This document shows, in pieces, positions 42,083 to 51,287 of a stretch of DNA of 64,000 nucleotides. Source of the stretch: Allobosea thiooxidans (GTDB lineage Bacteria > Pseudomonadota > Alphaproteobacteria > Rhizobiales > Beijerinckiaceae); the NCBI RefSeq assembly GCF_900168195.1, contig NZ_FUYX01000005.1:1-64000 (forward strand), given 5' to 3'. Within the stretch, counting starts at the first letter, position 1; each line of letters opens with the position of its first letter. Position numbers and translations under genes: made by a program. The notes under the pieces were generated by a model. It did not search any database. It worked only from the letters and a program-made list of their open reading frames with translations, and was not told where the DNA came from.

Positions 42083-42106
42083 GGTGCTGCACAAGCGCAA
42101 GCCGCT

Positions 42107-42712
42107 CTATCCCTCCAGCGCGAAGCGCACCATCTCGGCGACGGAATTCGCGCCGAGCTTCTCGGCAATGTTCGCGCGGTGGGTTTCGACGGTGCGCGGC
42201 GAGACGTCGAGCGCCCGCGCGATCTCCTTGGTCGACAGTCCCGCGGCCACGAGGTCGAGGATCTCGCGCTCGCGCTGGGTCAGCTTCGCTCGCAAGGCGT
42301 CGCGACCGGCACGGGCAGCCTCGGTCCGGTTGCGCGCATCGAGTGCCGCGAACGCCGCCTCGACCGCTTCGAGCAGCACCTGTTCATCGATCGGCTTGGT
42401 GAGGAAATCGACCGCGCCCGCCTTGAAGGCGCGCCGGCAGGCGGCGACGTCGCCATGGCCGGTAATCATCACCGTCGGCATGCCGCCGGCCTCCTTGGCC
42501 ATGCGCTCCAGCAATTGCAGGCCGGAGGTGCCGGGCATGCGGATGTCGACGACGAGGCAGCCGTCCTGGCGCGGGTCGGGCCGCTCGAGGAAGGCTTGCA
42601 CACCGGCAAAGGGGCGAGGTGCGAAACCCATCGTGCGCAGCAACAGGACCAATGCGTCGCGCACATCGGCATCATCGTCGATCAGGTACACGATCCGTGG
42701 CGCGGGCTTCAT
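42107..42712 (-). CDS. FixJ-type response regulator
   Basis: This 201-residue regulator has a receiver domain (YLIDDDADV, phospho-Asp in CLVVDIRMPGTSG, FLTKPIDE) and a LuxR-type HTH (LTQREREILDLVAAGLSTKEIA, SPRTVETHRANI). It overlaps the kinase gene by 4 bases (ATGA), kinase first, so the two form a cognate pair. It likely controls the GlcG-like gene next door through the 26-bp palindrome. The TodT/FixJ/NodW group often answers organic compounds or oxygen, but nothing here fixes the signal. Confidence 0.92.
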   Translation of the reverse strand: MKPAPRIVYLIDDDADVRDALVLLLRTMGFAPRPFAGVQAFLERPDPRQDGCLVVDIRMPGTSGLQLLERMAKEAGGMPTVMITGHGDVAACRRAFKAGAVDFLTKPIDEQVLLEAVEAAFAALDARNRTEAARAGRDALRAKLTQREREILDLVAAGLSTKEIARALDVSPRTVETHRANIAEKLGANSVAEMVRFALEG

Positions 42713-44271
42713 TCCGCCGCCATCCCGAGTTCGGCCGCGAGCGCCGGAAAGCGTACGGTGAAGACCGCGCCGCGCTCAGGCCCGTTGCGCGCAGCAATGC
42801 GCCCACCAGCCGCCTCGACCAATCGTTCGCAGAGCGGCAGACCCAGCCCCATGCCGCTGCTCTTGGTCGTGAAGAACGGCTCGAACAGGCGCGCCATGTC
42901 GGCCTCCGCGATGCCCGGCCCGTCATCCGCAACGGCGATTTCGGCGTCCCCGTCGACGAGGCGCGTGGCCAGGACGATCTCCCGGCGTCCGGCCGGCATG
43001 GCTTCCACCGCCTCCGCCGCGTTGCGGACGAGATTGTGCACCACCTGCTCGATCGAGACGCGGTCGAGCAGGGCCTGCGGCCCTGGCTGGCTGAGCTCCA
43101 GCCGGAGCGTGACGTTGCGCTCCTGAAGGTCGCGCTGGCCGAGCTCGACCACGTTGCTGACGATGCGGTTGAGATCGTTGCGCTGCCGCTGCGGCTCCCG
43201 CCGCGTCACATAGGCCCGCAACCGCTCGAGGATCTCGGCGGCACGCCTCGCGTGGCGGACATTCGCCTCGAGCACCCCGAGGAGATCGCCGGGCACGGCC
43301 CCGCCCGACCGGGCGAGGCGCAGCCCCGCCTGGCTCTGGCTCAGGATCGCGGTCAGCGGCTGGGTGATCTCGTGGGCGATGCCGGAAGCCATCTCGCCGA
43401 CGGTGTTGACCCGCATCGCATGGGCGAGCTTCGCATCATGCTCGTGCAGGCGCACCGCCTCGCGCGCCCGCCGGCTGGCGCGCCGCTCCCGAAGCACGGC
43501 CAGCAGCAGGAAGAGGCCAAGGCCCGCGGCGACCGGCCAGCCGAACAGCAGGCCCGGCGGCAACAGCTCGGCCGGGGCCGGCCGTCGCGCCAGCGCCAGC
43601 ACCAGCGGCTGCGACCGGCTGCCGAGCGCCTTCTCGAAGGAGAGCTCCGGGATCCATGCCCCCGCCGGCAGCGGCCAGCCATGCTGGACGATGGCTTTCC
43701 CAGCCGCATCGCTCAGCTTCAGCGCGGCATCATCCGGCAAACCACCTTCCGGTTCCGTCAGAAGCCGCGCATCGATGACGAGAACGAGCGCCCGTGACCC
43801 GTGGCCAGCATCCGGCACGCGCTTGATCAGGGCGTAGAACGGGCTGCCCGAGCGGCTGGTCAGCGTGACGGCCTGGCCGGGCGCGAGGTCGCCGACCCGC
43901 CGCGCCAGCGCCGCCGGATCGAAATCGCCGAGGCTGGAAGGCGCGCCGCCGACAGGGGCGCCAGCGGAGAGATCGACCTCGATCAGCTCGACGGCGGCGA
44001 TCCGGGGATAGAAGCGCTGCATCGCCTCGATCACCGCCCGGAAGCTCGCCGATTCCGCATTCGAGCTGGCGAGCACCGCCGCGAGGCTGGTGAGATGCGC
44101 GTCGTGCTGGTCGACGCGCTGGGAGACGATCCGGTGCAGCGTCGTCCCCTCGCGCTGGAGCGTCTCGCTCGCCCGCATGAATTCGACGAAGGCGCCGATC
44201 CCCAGCCCGACGAGTGCCAAGGGGATCCACAGGAGGAGAAAAGGGGCGAGGCGCGGCTTCAAGGATCGCAT
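42709..44271 (-). CDS. Membrane sensor histidine kinase (DctB-like architecture)
   Basis: The roughly 520-residue kinase has one N-terminal helix (APFLLLWIPLALVGLGIGAFV), a periplasmic sensor region of about 210 residues, and a second helix (GWPVAAGLGLFLLLAVL). HisKA (ASGIAHEITQPLTAI, His in AHEITQ) and HATPase (LVRNAAEAVEAM, DDGPGIAE, GMGLGLPL) follow. This layout resembles DctB-type dicarboxylate sensors, though its partner is FixJ-like rather than NtrC-like. The first in-frame codon is GTG 44283; I prefer ATG 44271. The periplasmic domain should bind a small extracellular molecule. Confidence 0.9.
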   Translation of the reverse strand: MRSLKPRLAPFLLLWIPLALVGLGIGAFVEFMRASETLQREGTTLHRIVSQRVDQHDAHLTSLAAVLASSNAESASFRAVIEAMQRFYPRIAAVELIEVDLSAGAPVGGAPSSLGDFDPAALARRVGDLAPGQAVTLTSRSGSPFYALIKRVPDAGHGSRALVLVIDARLLTEPEGGLPDDAALKLSDAAGKAIVQHGWPLPAGAWIPELSFEKALGSRSQPLVLALARRPAPAELLPPGLLFGWPVAAGLGLFLLLAVLRERRASRRAREAVRLHEHDAKLAHAMRVNTVGEMASGIAHEITQPLTAILSQSQAGLRLARSGGAVPGDLLGVLEANVRHARRAAEILERLRAYVTRREPQRQRNDLNRIVSNVVELGQRDLQERNVTLRLELSQPGPQALLDRVSIEQVVHNLVRNAAEAVEAMPAGRREIVLATRLVDGDAEIAVADDGPGIAEADMARLFEPFFTTKSSGMGLGLPLCERLVEAAGGRIAARNGPERGAVFTVRFPALAAELGMAAE

Positions 44272-44457
44272 CCGGTTTCGCACCGAACCTACCGCGCCGG
44301 GCCGGCGCCGTCACGATCGGACCGGTTCCAGCGGCGCTTCATCGTCAGCATGAAGATCTGCCCCGAGGGACGCCTGCGATGCTCTTGCGGTCGCAATCCC
44401 GCCCCAATAGGCTCCTCTTCGACGCGCGGAGACAGGCGCGCACAAGGGGAAACGCCT

Positions 44458-45489
44458 ATGCCAAAGATGTTCAGCAAGCTTGTCGCATTCGGCCTCGCCG
44501 CTGCGGCCTTTTCCGTATTCGCGGCACCTGCCTCGGCGCAGGCGACGCTCGAGGGCGTCAGGAAGCGCGGCAAGGTGCTCTGCGGGGTCTCCCCGACGGC
44601 GCCGGGCTTCTCCTATGCCGACGACAAGGGCGTTCGTCAGGGCTTCGACGCCGACGTCTGCCGCGCCGTCTCCGCCGCCGTCTTCGGCACGCCGGACAAG
44701 GTCGATTTCGTTCCGCTCAACACCAATGTGCGCTTCCAGGGCCTGCAGTCCGGCGAGGTCGACCTGCTCTCGCGTCAGACGACTGCGACCTTCTCGCGCG
44801 ACGCCTCGCTCGGCCTCGATTTCGCGCCGGTCGTCTTCTATGACGGCCAGGGCCTGATGGTTTCGACCAAGCTCGGCGTGAAGAGCGCAGCCGAGCTGTC
44901 GCAGTCGGCCGTCTGCATCCTGCCGGGCACGACGACGCTGCAGAACCTCGAGGACTATTTCAAGCCGCGCAACATCAAGTACGAGGCGGTCGTCTTCGAG
45001 AATCCCGATGAGTGGCGCAACGCCTTCTTCTCCGGCCGCTGCGACGTCATCACCACCGACCGCTCGGACCTCGCCTCGGTGCGTGCCATCGCCAACGACC
45101 CGAAGCAATACGTCATCCTGCCCGAGACCATCTCGAAGGAGCCGCTCGCCCCCGTCGTCCGCCAGAACGACAGCAACTGGCGCGACATCGTCTCCTGGAC
45201 GGTCAACGCCCTGATCGCGGCCGAGGAATACGGCATCACCAAGGGCAATATCGACGAGCAGCTCAAGAGCAAGGACCCCGAGGTCCAGCGCCTGCTCGGC
45301 GTCAACGGCGACCTCGGCAAGATGCTGAACCTCGACAACAAATGGGCCTACAACGCGATCAAGCAGCTCGGCAATTACGGCGAGCTCTTCGAGCGCCATC
45401 TCGGCGAGAAGACCCCGCTCGGCCTGACGCGCGGTCCGAACCAGCTCTGGAACAAGGGTGGCCTGATCTATTCCCCGCCCTTCCGGTGA
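44458..45489 (+). CDS. aapJ: General L-amino-acid ABC transporter substrate-binding protein
   Basis: This 343-residue periplasmic binding protein has a signal peptide ending in APASAQ. The mature start TLEGVRKRGKVLCGVSPTAPGFSYADDKG and the closing SPPFR are typical of AapJ, the polar-amino-acid family (KVLCGV, FDADVCRAV and LSRQTTATFSRD segments). A site AGGGGA precedes ATG 44458. It is the first gene of the aapJ-aapQ-aapM set and broad amino-acid binding is expected. It contains two Cys at positions that form a family disulfide. Confidence 0.92.
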   Translation: MPKMFSKLVAFGLAAAAFSVFAAPASAQATLEGVRKRGKVLCGVSPTAPGFSYADDKGVRQGFDADVCRAVSAAVFGTPDKVDFVPLNTNVRFQGLQSGEVDLLSRQTTATFSRDASLGLDFAPVVFYDGQGLMVSTKLGVKSAAELSQSAVCILPGTTTLQNLEDYFKPRNIKYEAVVFENPDEWRNAFFSGRCDVITTDRSDLASVRAIANDPKQYVILPETISKEPLAPVVRQNDSNWRDIVSWTVNALIAAEEYGITKGNIDEQLKSKDPEVQRLLGVNGDLGKMLNLDNKWAYNAIKQLGNYGELFERHLGEKTPLGLTRGPNQLWNKGGLIYSPPFR

Positions 45490-45677
45490 TCCCGGCCATC
45501 GCATCGGACCGGAATCTGGAATCCGCTTTCCGGACGATCCGATGCGCCATCAAAAACATGGATCGCTGTTGCCGCGTCCGACGGGACGCGCGGCGACCTG
45601 CCATGCGTTCCCTCGTTTGAACTGAGACCGCCGGCCGCCAGGGCGTGGCCGGCGCGTCCCCAGCCTGGAACAGCACG

Positions 45678-46850
45678 ATGGCCAATTCAGCTTCCAGCCC
45701 GGTGCGGCTGCTCTATGACGTGCGCGTTCGCGCCGTGCTCTATCAGGTCGTCGCGGTCGCCCTCGTCCTCGGCATCGGCCTCTATCTCTTCGGCACCGTC
45801 TCGCGGAAGCTGGCGGAGCAGAACATCGCGACCGGCTTCGATTACCTCTCCCGGCCTGCCGGCTTCGTCATCAGCCAGTCCTTCATCTCCTACGATTCCG
45901 GCAATACTTACGGCCGGGCCATTCTGGTCGGGTTGCTCAACACGATCTGGGTCTCGGTCTTCGCCGTCATCCTTTCGACGGTGCTTGGCCTCGTCGTCGG
46001 CATCGCCCGGCTGTCGCGCAATCCGCTGCTCTCGACGCTGGCGCTGCTCTATGTCGAGGCGCTGCGCAACGTGCCGCTGCTGCTCTATCTCTTCCTCTGG
46101 TACGCGCTCATCGTCGCGGTCTTTCCACCGGTGCGGGAGGCCTGGCAGATCCTGCCCGACGTCTTCCTCAGCAATGGCGGCCTGATCATGCCGTCGATAC
46201 GCTGGTCCGCTGCCCATACCGGCGTGCTGGCCTCCGCCACGATCGGCATCGTGCTCGCATTCGTCGTCGCGGCCTTCATGCGGCGCCACCGCGTCGCGTC
46301 CGGCCACGCCCGTGCCGCCTGGCCCTTCGTGCTCGCCGCGCTCTTCGTGCCACCGTTGATCGGCTTCCTGCTGTTCCAGCCCGATCTCGTGGTGAACTGG
46401 CCGGAGAAGGGCCGCTTCCGCATCACCGGCGGCCTGCAGGTGACGCCGGAATTCACGGCGCTGCTGGTCGGGCTCGGCCTTTCCGCCTCGGCCGGCATCG
46501 CCGAGATCGTGCGCGCCGGCATCCTCTCGGTCGGGCGCGGGCAGTGGGAGGCGGCGCGTTCCGTCGGGTTGCACGACCGCCAGACCATGCGGCTCGTCGT
46601 GCTGCCGCAGGCGCTGCGCGTGATCATACCGCCGCTGACCAGTTCCTATCTCTCGACCTTCAAGAACTCCTCGCTCGCCATCGCCATCGGCTATCCCGAT
46701 CTAGTGATGGTCTCCAACACGACGATGAACCAGACTGGGCAGGCGATCGAGGGCATCGCCATCTTCATGCTGGTCTATCTGGGCATGTCGATCGCGATCT
46801 CCATGCTGATGAACTGGTACAACGCCCGCGTCGCGCTGGTGGAGCGCTGA
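45678..46850 (+). CDS. aapQ: General L-amino-acid ABC transporter permease AapQ
   Basis: This 390-residue permease has about eight hydrophobic segments. An N-terminal part carries LLNTIWVSVFAVILSTVLGLVVGIARLS, there is a long mid-region, and the EAA loop reads EAARSVGLHDRQTMRLVVLPQALRVIIPP (EAARSVGL core). This extended layout is characteristic of AapQ and BztB. I chose ATG 45678 over an upstream in-frame codon, giving the usual start MANSASSPVR. It lies 188 bases after aapJ and one base before aapM. Confidence 0.92.
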   Translation: MANSASSPVRLLYDVRVRAVLYQVVAVALVLGIGLYLFGTVSRKLAEQNIATGFDYLSRPAGFVISQSFISYDSGNTYGRAILVGLLNTIWVSVFAVILSTVLGLVVGIARLSRNPLLSTLALLYVEALRNVPLLLYLFLWYALIVAVFPPVREAWQILPDVFLSNGGLIMPSIRWSAAHTGVLASATIGIVLAFVVAAFMRRHRVASGHARAAWPFVLAALFVPPLIGFLLFQPDLVVNWPEKGRFRITGGLQVTPEFTALLVGLGLSASAGIAEIVRAGILSVGRGQWEAARSVGLHDRQTMRLVVLPQALRVIIPPLTSSYLSTFKNSSLAIAIGYPDLVMVSNTTMNQTGQAIEGIAIFMLVYLGMSIAISMLMNWYNARVALVER

Positions 46851-46851
46851 G

Positions 46852-47979
46852 ATGGCCAACCTGACCGACACGGCCATCCTCGGCACGGCACCGCGGGAGC
46901 GACCGCCGCAGGGCGAGAGCAACGGGTTCAAGCTGCTGAAGCCCTATATCGGCACGCCCTTCAATGCCGTCATGACCTTCGCCTGCCTCTGGCTGATCTA
47001 TCGCATGGTCGCCGGCGCCTGGGGCTGGCTCGTCACCCGTGCCATCGTCGAAGGTGGACCGCAGACCTGCAAGGCGGCAGCCGGCGCCGGCGCCTGCTGG
47101 CCGTTCCTGGCGGCGAAACTGCGCTTCATGGTCTTCGGCTTCTACCCTTACGACGAGCACTGGCGGCCCGCTCTGGCGGTGCTGCTCTTCCTCGGCGCGA
47201 TGATCGTCTCAATGATCCCGCGCTTCTGGTCCCAGCGGCTGCTCTGGCTCTGGCTCACGGTGGTCGTCGCCTGCGGCGTGCTGATGTATGGCGGGCTGTT
47301 CGGCCTCTCCGTGGTCAACACCACGAGCTGGGGCGGGTTGCCGCTCTCCTTCATGCTCTCCTCGGTCGGGCTCGCCTTCGGCTTCGTGCTCGGCGTCCTG
47401 CTGGCGCTGGCACGCTCGTCGAAGCTGCCGGCGATCCAGGTCATCGCCGTCGTCTTCATCGAGATGGTGCGCGGCGTGCCGCTGGTCTCGATCCTGTTCA
47501 TGGCCTCGGTGATGCTGCCGCTGTTCATGCCCGACGGCGTGACCATCGACAAATTGCTGCGGGCGCAGGTCGCGATCATCATATTCGCCGGCGCCTATAT
47601 CGCGGAGACCGTGCGCGGCGGCCTGCAGGCCGTGCCGAAGGGCCAGCATGAGGCCGCCGCCGCGCTCGGCCTCGGCTACTGGCTGTCGATGCGCAAGATC
47701 GTGCTGCCGCAGGCGCTGAAGATCGTCATTCCCCCGTTGGTCAACATCTTCATCGGCTTCTTCCAGGACACGACGCTGGTCACCATCATCGGCCTGCTCG
47801 ACTTCCTGGACACCGTGCGCTCGGCGATGCGCGATCCGGCCTGGCAGGGCATCGCGGTACTCGAGGGCTATGTCTTCGCGGCGCTGGTCTACGCCGTGTT
47901 CAGCTACGGCATGGGCTCTTACAGCCGCTTCATCGAACGGCGCCTGAAGACCGATCACAGCCACGGCAGGAGCGGCTGA
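46852..47979 (+). CDS. aapM: General L-amino-acid ABC transporter permease AapM
   Basis: This 375-residue permease pairs with AapQ. It has an N-terminal soluble stretch, several helices, and the permease core with PLSFMLSSVGLAFGFVLGVLLALARSS. Its EAA loop is EAAAALGLGYWLSMRKIVLPQALKIVIPP (EAAAALGL core). The start follows the aapQ stop by one base. In rhizobia the ATPase gene aapP normally follows directly; here the next gene is convergent and unrelated. Confidence 0.92.
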   Translation: MANLTDTAILGTAPRERPPQGESNGFKLLKPYIGTPFNAVMTFACLWLIYRMVAGAWGWLVTRAIVEGGPQTCKAAAGAGACWPFLAAKLRFMVFGFYPYDEHWRPALAVLLFLGAMIVSMIPRFWSQRLLWLWLTVVVACGVLMYGGLFGLSVVNTTSWGGLPLSFMLSSVGLAFGFVLGVLLALARSSKLPAIQVIAVVFIEMVRGVPLVSILFMASVMLPLFMPDGVTIDKLLRAQVAIIIFAGAYIAETVRGGLQAVPKGQHEAAAALGLGYWLSMRKIVLPQALKIVIPPLVNIFIGFFQDTTLVTIIGLLDFLDTVRSAMRDPAWQGIAVLEGYVFAALVYAVFSYGMGSYSRFIERRLKTDHSHGRSG

Positions 47980-47983
47980 GCAC

Positions 47984-48003
47984 GGCGCCCGAACGAGGGC
48001 GCC
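47984..48003. terminator. Stem-loop between convergent aapM and the gamma-glutamyltransferase gene
   Basis: GGCGCCC (47984-47990), a 6-base loop and GGGCGCC (47997-48003) form a perfect 7-bp GC stem four bases past the aapM stop. There is no U-run, but its position between convergent genes suits a bidirectional terminator. Confidence 0.5.
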
Positions 48004-48028
48004 CCGTTCGCCGGCCCGGCCGCGGCGC

Positions 48029-49570
48029 TCAGGCCGCGGCTGCGACGACCGCCGCCCAGGGGCTGGTCGGATGCGCCATGCCGACGAAGCCGCCTTCTGC
48101 GGCCATCACGGCCGAGGGGATCGAGAAATTCACGGGATAGAGCGTGTCCTCGACGATCTCGATCGGAAAGGCGCCGGCGACGGTCGCCGCGACATTGGCT
48201 TCGGCACGTGCGTCGATCTTGATGCGCGGCGTCGAGGCGTCGAGGCGCGGGCGGTGAAAGACCTCCTCCAGCGACAGGCCGAAATCGGCCATGCCCGAGA
48301 TCAGCTGCAGCAGCGTGGGGAAGATGGTGCGTCCGCCGGCCGCGCCGATCGAGAGCACCGGGCGGCCTGCCTTGCTCAAGACGAGCGGGCACATATTGGC
48401 CAGCGGCTTCTTGCCCGCCGCGATGGCGTTCGGCTGGCCGGGGCGCGGGTCGAACCACATCATGCCGTTGTTCATGATGATGCCGGTCCGGGGCAGCGCG
48501 ACCTTGGCGCCGAAGCGCGACAGCAGCGTGTTGGTCAGCGAGACCATGGTGCCGGTGCGGTCGACCACGCTGACATGCGAGGTGCACCCGGCCTGCGGCG
48601 TCGCGGCATGGCCGAGCGTGGTCAGGCGCTTTTCATAGGCCTCGCGGATGGCTGTGGCATAGAGCAAGGCCGTCTGGGCAGGCGGGGTTTCGCGGGACAG
48701 CGGGCCATCGACGAGACGCTGCGCCGCGTCGAAGAAGGTCGGTCCGCCGCTCAGACCCGGGATCGCGGCGATGTCGAAATCGCGATAGCGCCCGGTCAGC
48801 GCCGGTGCCCAGACGACCTCGTAGGCGGCGAGGTCGCCGGCGCGCAGCGGCGAGCCGCCGGCTTCGAGATCGGCCGCGATCAGAGCGGCGCTCTCGCCTT
48901 CGTAGAAGTCGCGTGCGCCGGCCTTGGCGAGCCGGCGCAGCAGCCCGGCCTTGAGCGTCATCGGCTTGAAGCGCCGGGTGTCGGCACCGGCCTTAGGGCC
49001 ATGGCCGTCGTCGAGTAGGATCGCCGACAGCACCGGGTCGCGGGCGAGGCCCGGCGCTTCGATCGCGATGCACAAGGCGGCAAACCAGTCGATCTCCAGC
49101 CCGCGCTCGGCGTGCTCGATCGCCGGCTGGAGCGCCTCCTCCCAGGATATCGAGCCGTGGCGCTCGAGGGCCGCAGCGAGCCCGGCGATCGCGCCGGGTA
49201 CGCAGATCGCGCCATAGCCGGAGACGTTGCGGTCGCCGACCACAGAGGGCCAGCTGAACCAGTTGCCGGCCTGGGCGTCGGCGAGCGGGTAATCGGCCGG
49301 ATCGAGCCCGGCGGCCGAGCGGACATTGAAGTCGAGCGTTTCGGTCGCTCCGGTCCTGCCGTCAGCATGGACGAGGAAGCCGCCGCCGCCGATGCCCGAC
49401 AGCCAGGGCTCGACGGTGCTGAGCACGAGCGCGGCGACGACGGCCGCATCCATGGCATTGCCGCCGCGCGAGAGCACGGCCGCGCCGGCTTCGGCAGCAT
49501 GACGGTTCTGGGCCGCGACGAGGCCGTGGGGCGAGTGAACGGCGGGCCGCCGGATGCTGAAGGTCTGCAT
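48029..49570 (-). CDS. Gamma-glutamyltransferase-family Ntn hydrolase
   Basis: This 513-residue protein is synthesised as a proenzyme. The self-processing and catalytic residue is T330 in GCT-SHVSVVD, aligned to the TTHxSVVD of GGT. NAMDAAVVAALVLSTVEPWLSGIGGGGF near the N-terminus and GGRTIFPTLLQLISG near the C-terminus are family hallmarks. No signal peptide is present, so it is cytoplasmic, unlike E. coli Ggt. It hydrolyses or transfers gamma-glutamyl or related amide groups. It ends the peptide-uptake operon and abuts the deacetylase gene by one shared base. Confidence 0.88.
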   Translation of the reverse strand: MQTFSIRRPAVHSPHGLVAAQNRHAAEAGAAVLSRGGNAMDAAVVAALVLSTVEPWLSGIGGGGFLVHADGRTGATETLDFNVRSAAGLDPADYPLADAQAGNWFSWPSVVGDRNVSGYGAICVPGAIAGLAAALERHGSISWEEALQPAIEHAERGLEIDWFAALCIAIEAPGLARDPVLSAILLDDGHGPKAGADTRRFKPMTLKAGLLRRLAKAGARDFYEGESAALIAADLEAGGSPLRAGDLAAYEVVWAPALTGRYRDFDIAAIPGLSGGPTFFDAAQRLVDGPLSRETPPAQTALLYATAIREAYEKRLTTLGHAATPQAGCTSHVSVVDRTGTMVSLTNTLLSRFGAKVALPRTGIIMNNGMMWFDPRPGQPNAIAAGKKPLANMCPLVLSKAGRPVLSIGAAGGRTIFPTLLQLISGMADFGLSLEEVFHRPRLDASTPRIKIDARAEANVAATVAGAFPIEIVEDTLYPVNFSIPSAVMAAEGGFVGMAHPTSPWAAVVAAAA

Positions 49571-50481
49571 CAGCGCTGCGCCTTGAAGCGATGCGGGGTG
49601 CTGGCCTCGGCCAGGCGCAGCGGCACGGCGAAGCGCTCGGCATTGGCGCTGGCGGCGTGATGGGCGGCGACCTCGCCGACGGTCGCGATCCAGGTTCCCG
49701 GGGAGGCGGTGACGACGTCGAGCAGTTTTTCCAGCATGCGGATGCGACCGGCTCGGCCCGAGATCCAGTCATGAATCGTCAGCATCATCATCCGCCCCTC
49801 GCGATGCAACACATGCCATTCGTCGAGCCAGGCCTCGAGGATGCCGCCCTGAGGCGAGGGTGGGGCCCGGTCGGTCGAGCTGCCGGTGAAACGGAAATAG
49901 ATGGCGTCGTCCACGGCCCAGAGCACCGGCACCTGCGTCACGCCATCGATGGTGTAGGGGTGGTCGAAACCCATCAGCGAGGAATCATAGAGACCGCGGC
50001 GCTTGACCTCGGCCAGCATGAAGGGGGTCATCTCCCAGGCCGGCGAGCGGAAGCCGACCGGGACGATGCCGGCCTGGCTCTTGAACAGGGCCAGCGATTC
50101 ATCGAGCGCCCTGGCGAACTCCTCGGGGCCGGCTTCGGTCGCGAGCTCGTGGAAATAGCCGTGCAGGCCGATCTCGTGGCCGCGGGCGACGAAGGCCGGC
50201 AGCAGCTCCGGATGGTTCTTGGCGACGAGGCCCGGCACGAACATCGTCGCCTTGATGCCGTAGCGGTCGAGCAGATCGAGAATCCGCCAGATCCCGATGC
50301 GCGGCCCGAACAGGCGCTGCTCGATCTGGCCGAGCGTCTGCGGGGCGTCGGTTGCCAGGCTCCATTGATAGGGGCTCTCGGCATCGACATCGACGGTGAA
50401 GCAGAAGGCGCTGCTCTTGCCCTGCGGCCATTCATAGGCCGAGACGGGGAAGCGCGCCGGAGGAAGGCTGGCCTGGTTCAT
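49570..50481 (-). CDS. Polysaccharide-deacetylase-fold (NodB/PuuE-like) hydrolase
   Basis: This 303-residue carbohydrate esterase 4-type protein has the metal-site Asp in FCFTVDVDAE, the H-x3-H-like HGYFHE segment near residue 120, and GFRSPAW for the catalytic Arg. The length and the opening tryptophan-rich segment are closer to the PuuE/allantoinase and DUF group than to secreted chitin deacetylases. There is no signal peptide. I chose ATG 50481, with GAGGG upstream. In this operon it probably hydrolyses an N-acyl or amide bond of an imported compound; the substrate is unknown. Confidence 0.85.
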   Translation of the reverse strand: MNQASLPPARFPVSAYEWPQGKSSAFCFTVDVDAESPYQWSLATDAPQTLGQIEQRLFGPRIGIWRILDLLDRYGIKATMFVPGLVAKNHPELLPAFVARGHEIGLHGYFHELATEAGPEEFARALDESLALFKSQAGIVPVGFRSPAWEMTPFMLAEVKRRGLYDSSLMGFDHPYTIDGVTQVPVLWAVDDAIYFRFTGSSTDRAPPSPQGGILEAWLDEWHVLHREGRMMMLTIHDWISGRAGRIRMLEKLLDVVTASPGTWIATVGEVAAHHAASANAERFAVPLRLAEASTPHRFKAQR

Positions 50482-50491
50482 GACGCAGCCC

Positions 50492-51277
50492 TCACAACGC
50501 GCTCTTCTTGTCCTGATGGACCGCGAGCGTTCCGGCCGAGTTTCCGCCATCGACCGTCAGCGTCGCGCCGGTGACGTAGGAAGACGCGTCGCTGGCGAGA
50601 TACAGCAGGGCGTTGCCGACATCCGTGCGCGAGGAGGCGCGGCCGAGCGGGATCTGGGCGACGGTATTGCGGATATGCGCTTCGGACAGATTGCTGACCG
50701 TGCTGCCGGCGGCGAAGCCCGGCTCGAGCGCGTTCGAGCGGATGCCGTATTCGGCGAGCTCGACGGCGAAGCCCTTGGTCAGGCGGTCGAGCGCTGTCTT
50801 CGAGGTGGAGTAGACGGTGGCCGTGCGCCGCATCTTGCGCGAGGCACCTGATGAGATGTTGATGATCGAGCCCTTGATACCCTTGCGTACCATCTGCGTC
50901 GCCAGCTCGCGGCTCAGGATGAAGGGCGCGCGCAGGTTGATCGAGAAGATGCGGTCGAACTCCTCGGTGGGCGTGTCGAGCAGGAAGGCGCTGGGATAGA
51001 TCCCGGCATTGTTGACGAGGATGTCGGCGGCGCCCCAGCGCCTCCCGATCTCGTCCGTCAGCGCCCTGATCGAAGCCTCGTCGGTGAGATCGGCGGTCTT
51101 GACGAAACTGTCGCCGCCGAGGCCCAGCGCCCCGGCAAAGGCTTCGAGCTCGTCTCCCTTGGCGTCGGTCAGGGCCAGTGTCGCGCCGGCCTCGTGCAGC
51201 GTCTCGGCGATCCATTTGCCGATCACGCCGCAAGCCCCGGTGACGAGTGCGCGCTTGCCCTTGATGTCGTCGAACAT
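50492..51277 (-). CDS. SDR-family oxidoreductase
   Basis: This 261-residue classical SDR has VTGACGVIGKW at the nucleotide site, NNAGIYPS, the catalytic Ser in NISSGAS, Y-x3-K in VYSTSKTALDRL, and the C-terminal VTGATLTVDGG. It lies between the peptide permease genes and the deacetylase gene, with gaps of about 10 bases on both sides, so it is part of the operon. It would oxidise or reduce an intermediate of the imported compound. The substrate is not known. Confidence 0.9.
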   Translation of the reverse strand: MFDDIKGKRALVTGACGVIGKWIAETLHEAGATLALTDAKGDELEAFAGALGLGGDSFVKTADLTDEASIRALTDEIGRRWGAADILVNNAGIYPSAFLLDTPTEEFDRIFSINLRAPFILSRELATQMVRKGIKGSIINISSGASRKMRRTATVYSTSKTALDRLTKGFAVELAEYGIRSNALEPGFAAGSTVSNLSEAHIRNTVAQIPLGRASSRTDVGNALLYLASDASSYVTGATLTVDGGNSAGTLAVHQDKKSAL

Positions 51278-51287
51278 GGTCCGGTCC

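Noticed and set aside
43801..44457. Extending aapJ upstream to 43801 as a 562-residue protein
   Set aside because: The extension is antisense to the kinase gene. The signal peptide and ribosome site place the start at 44458.
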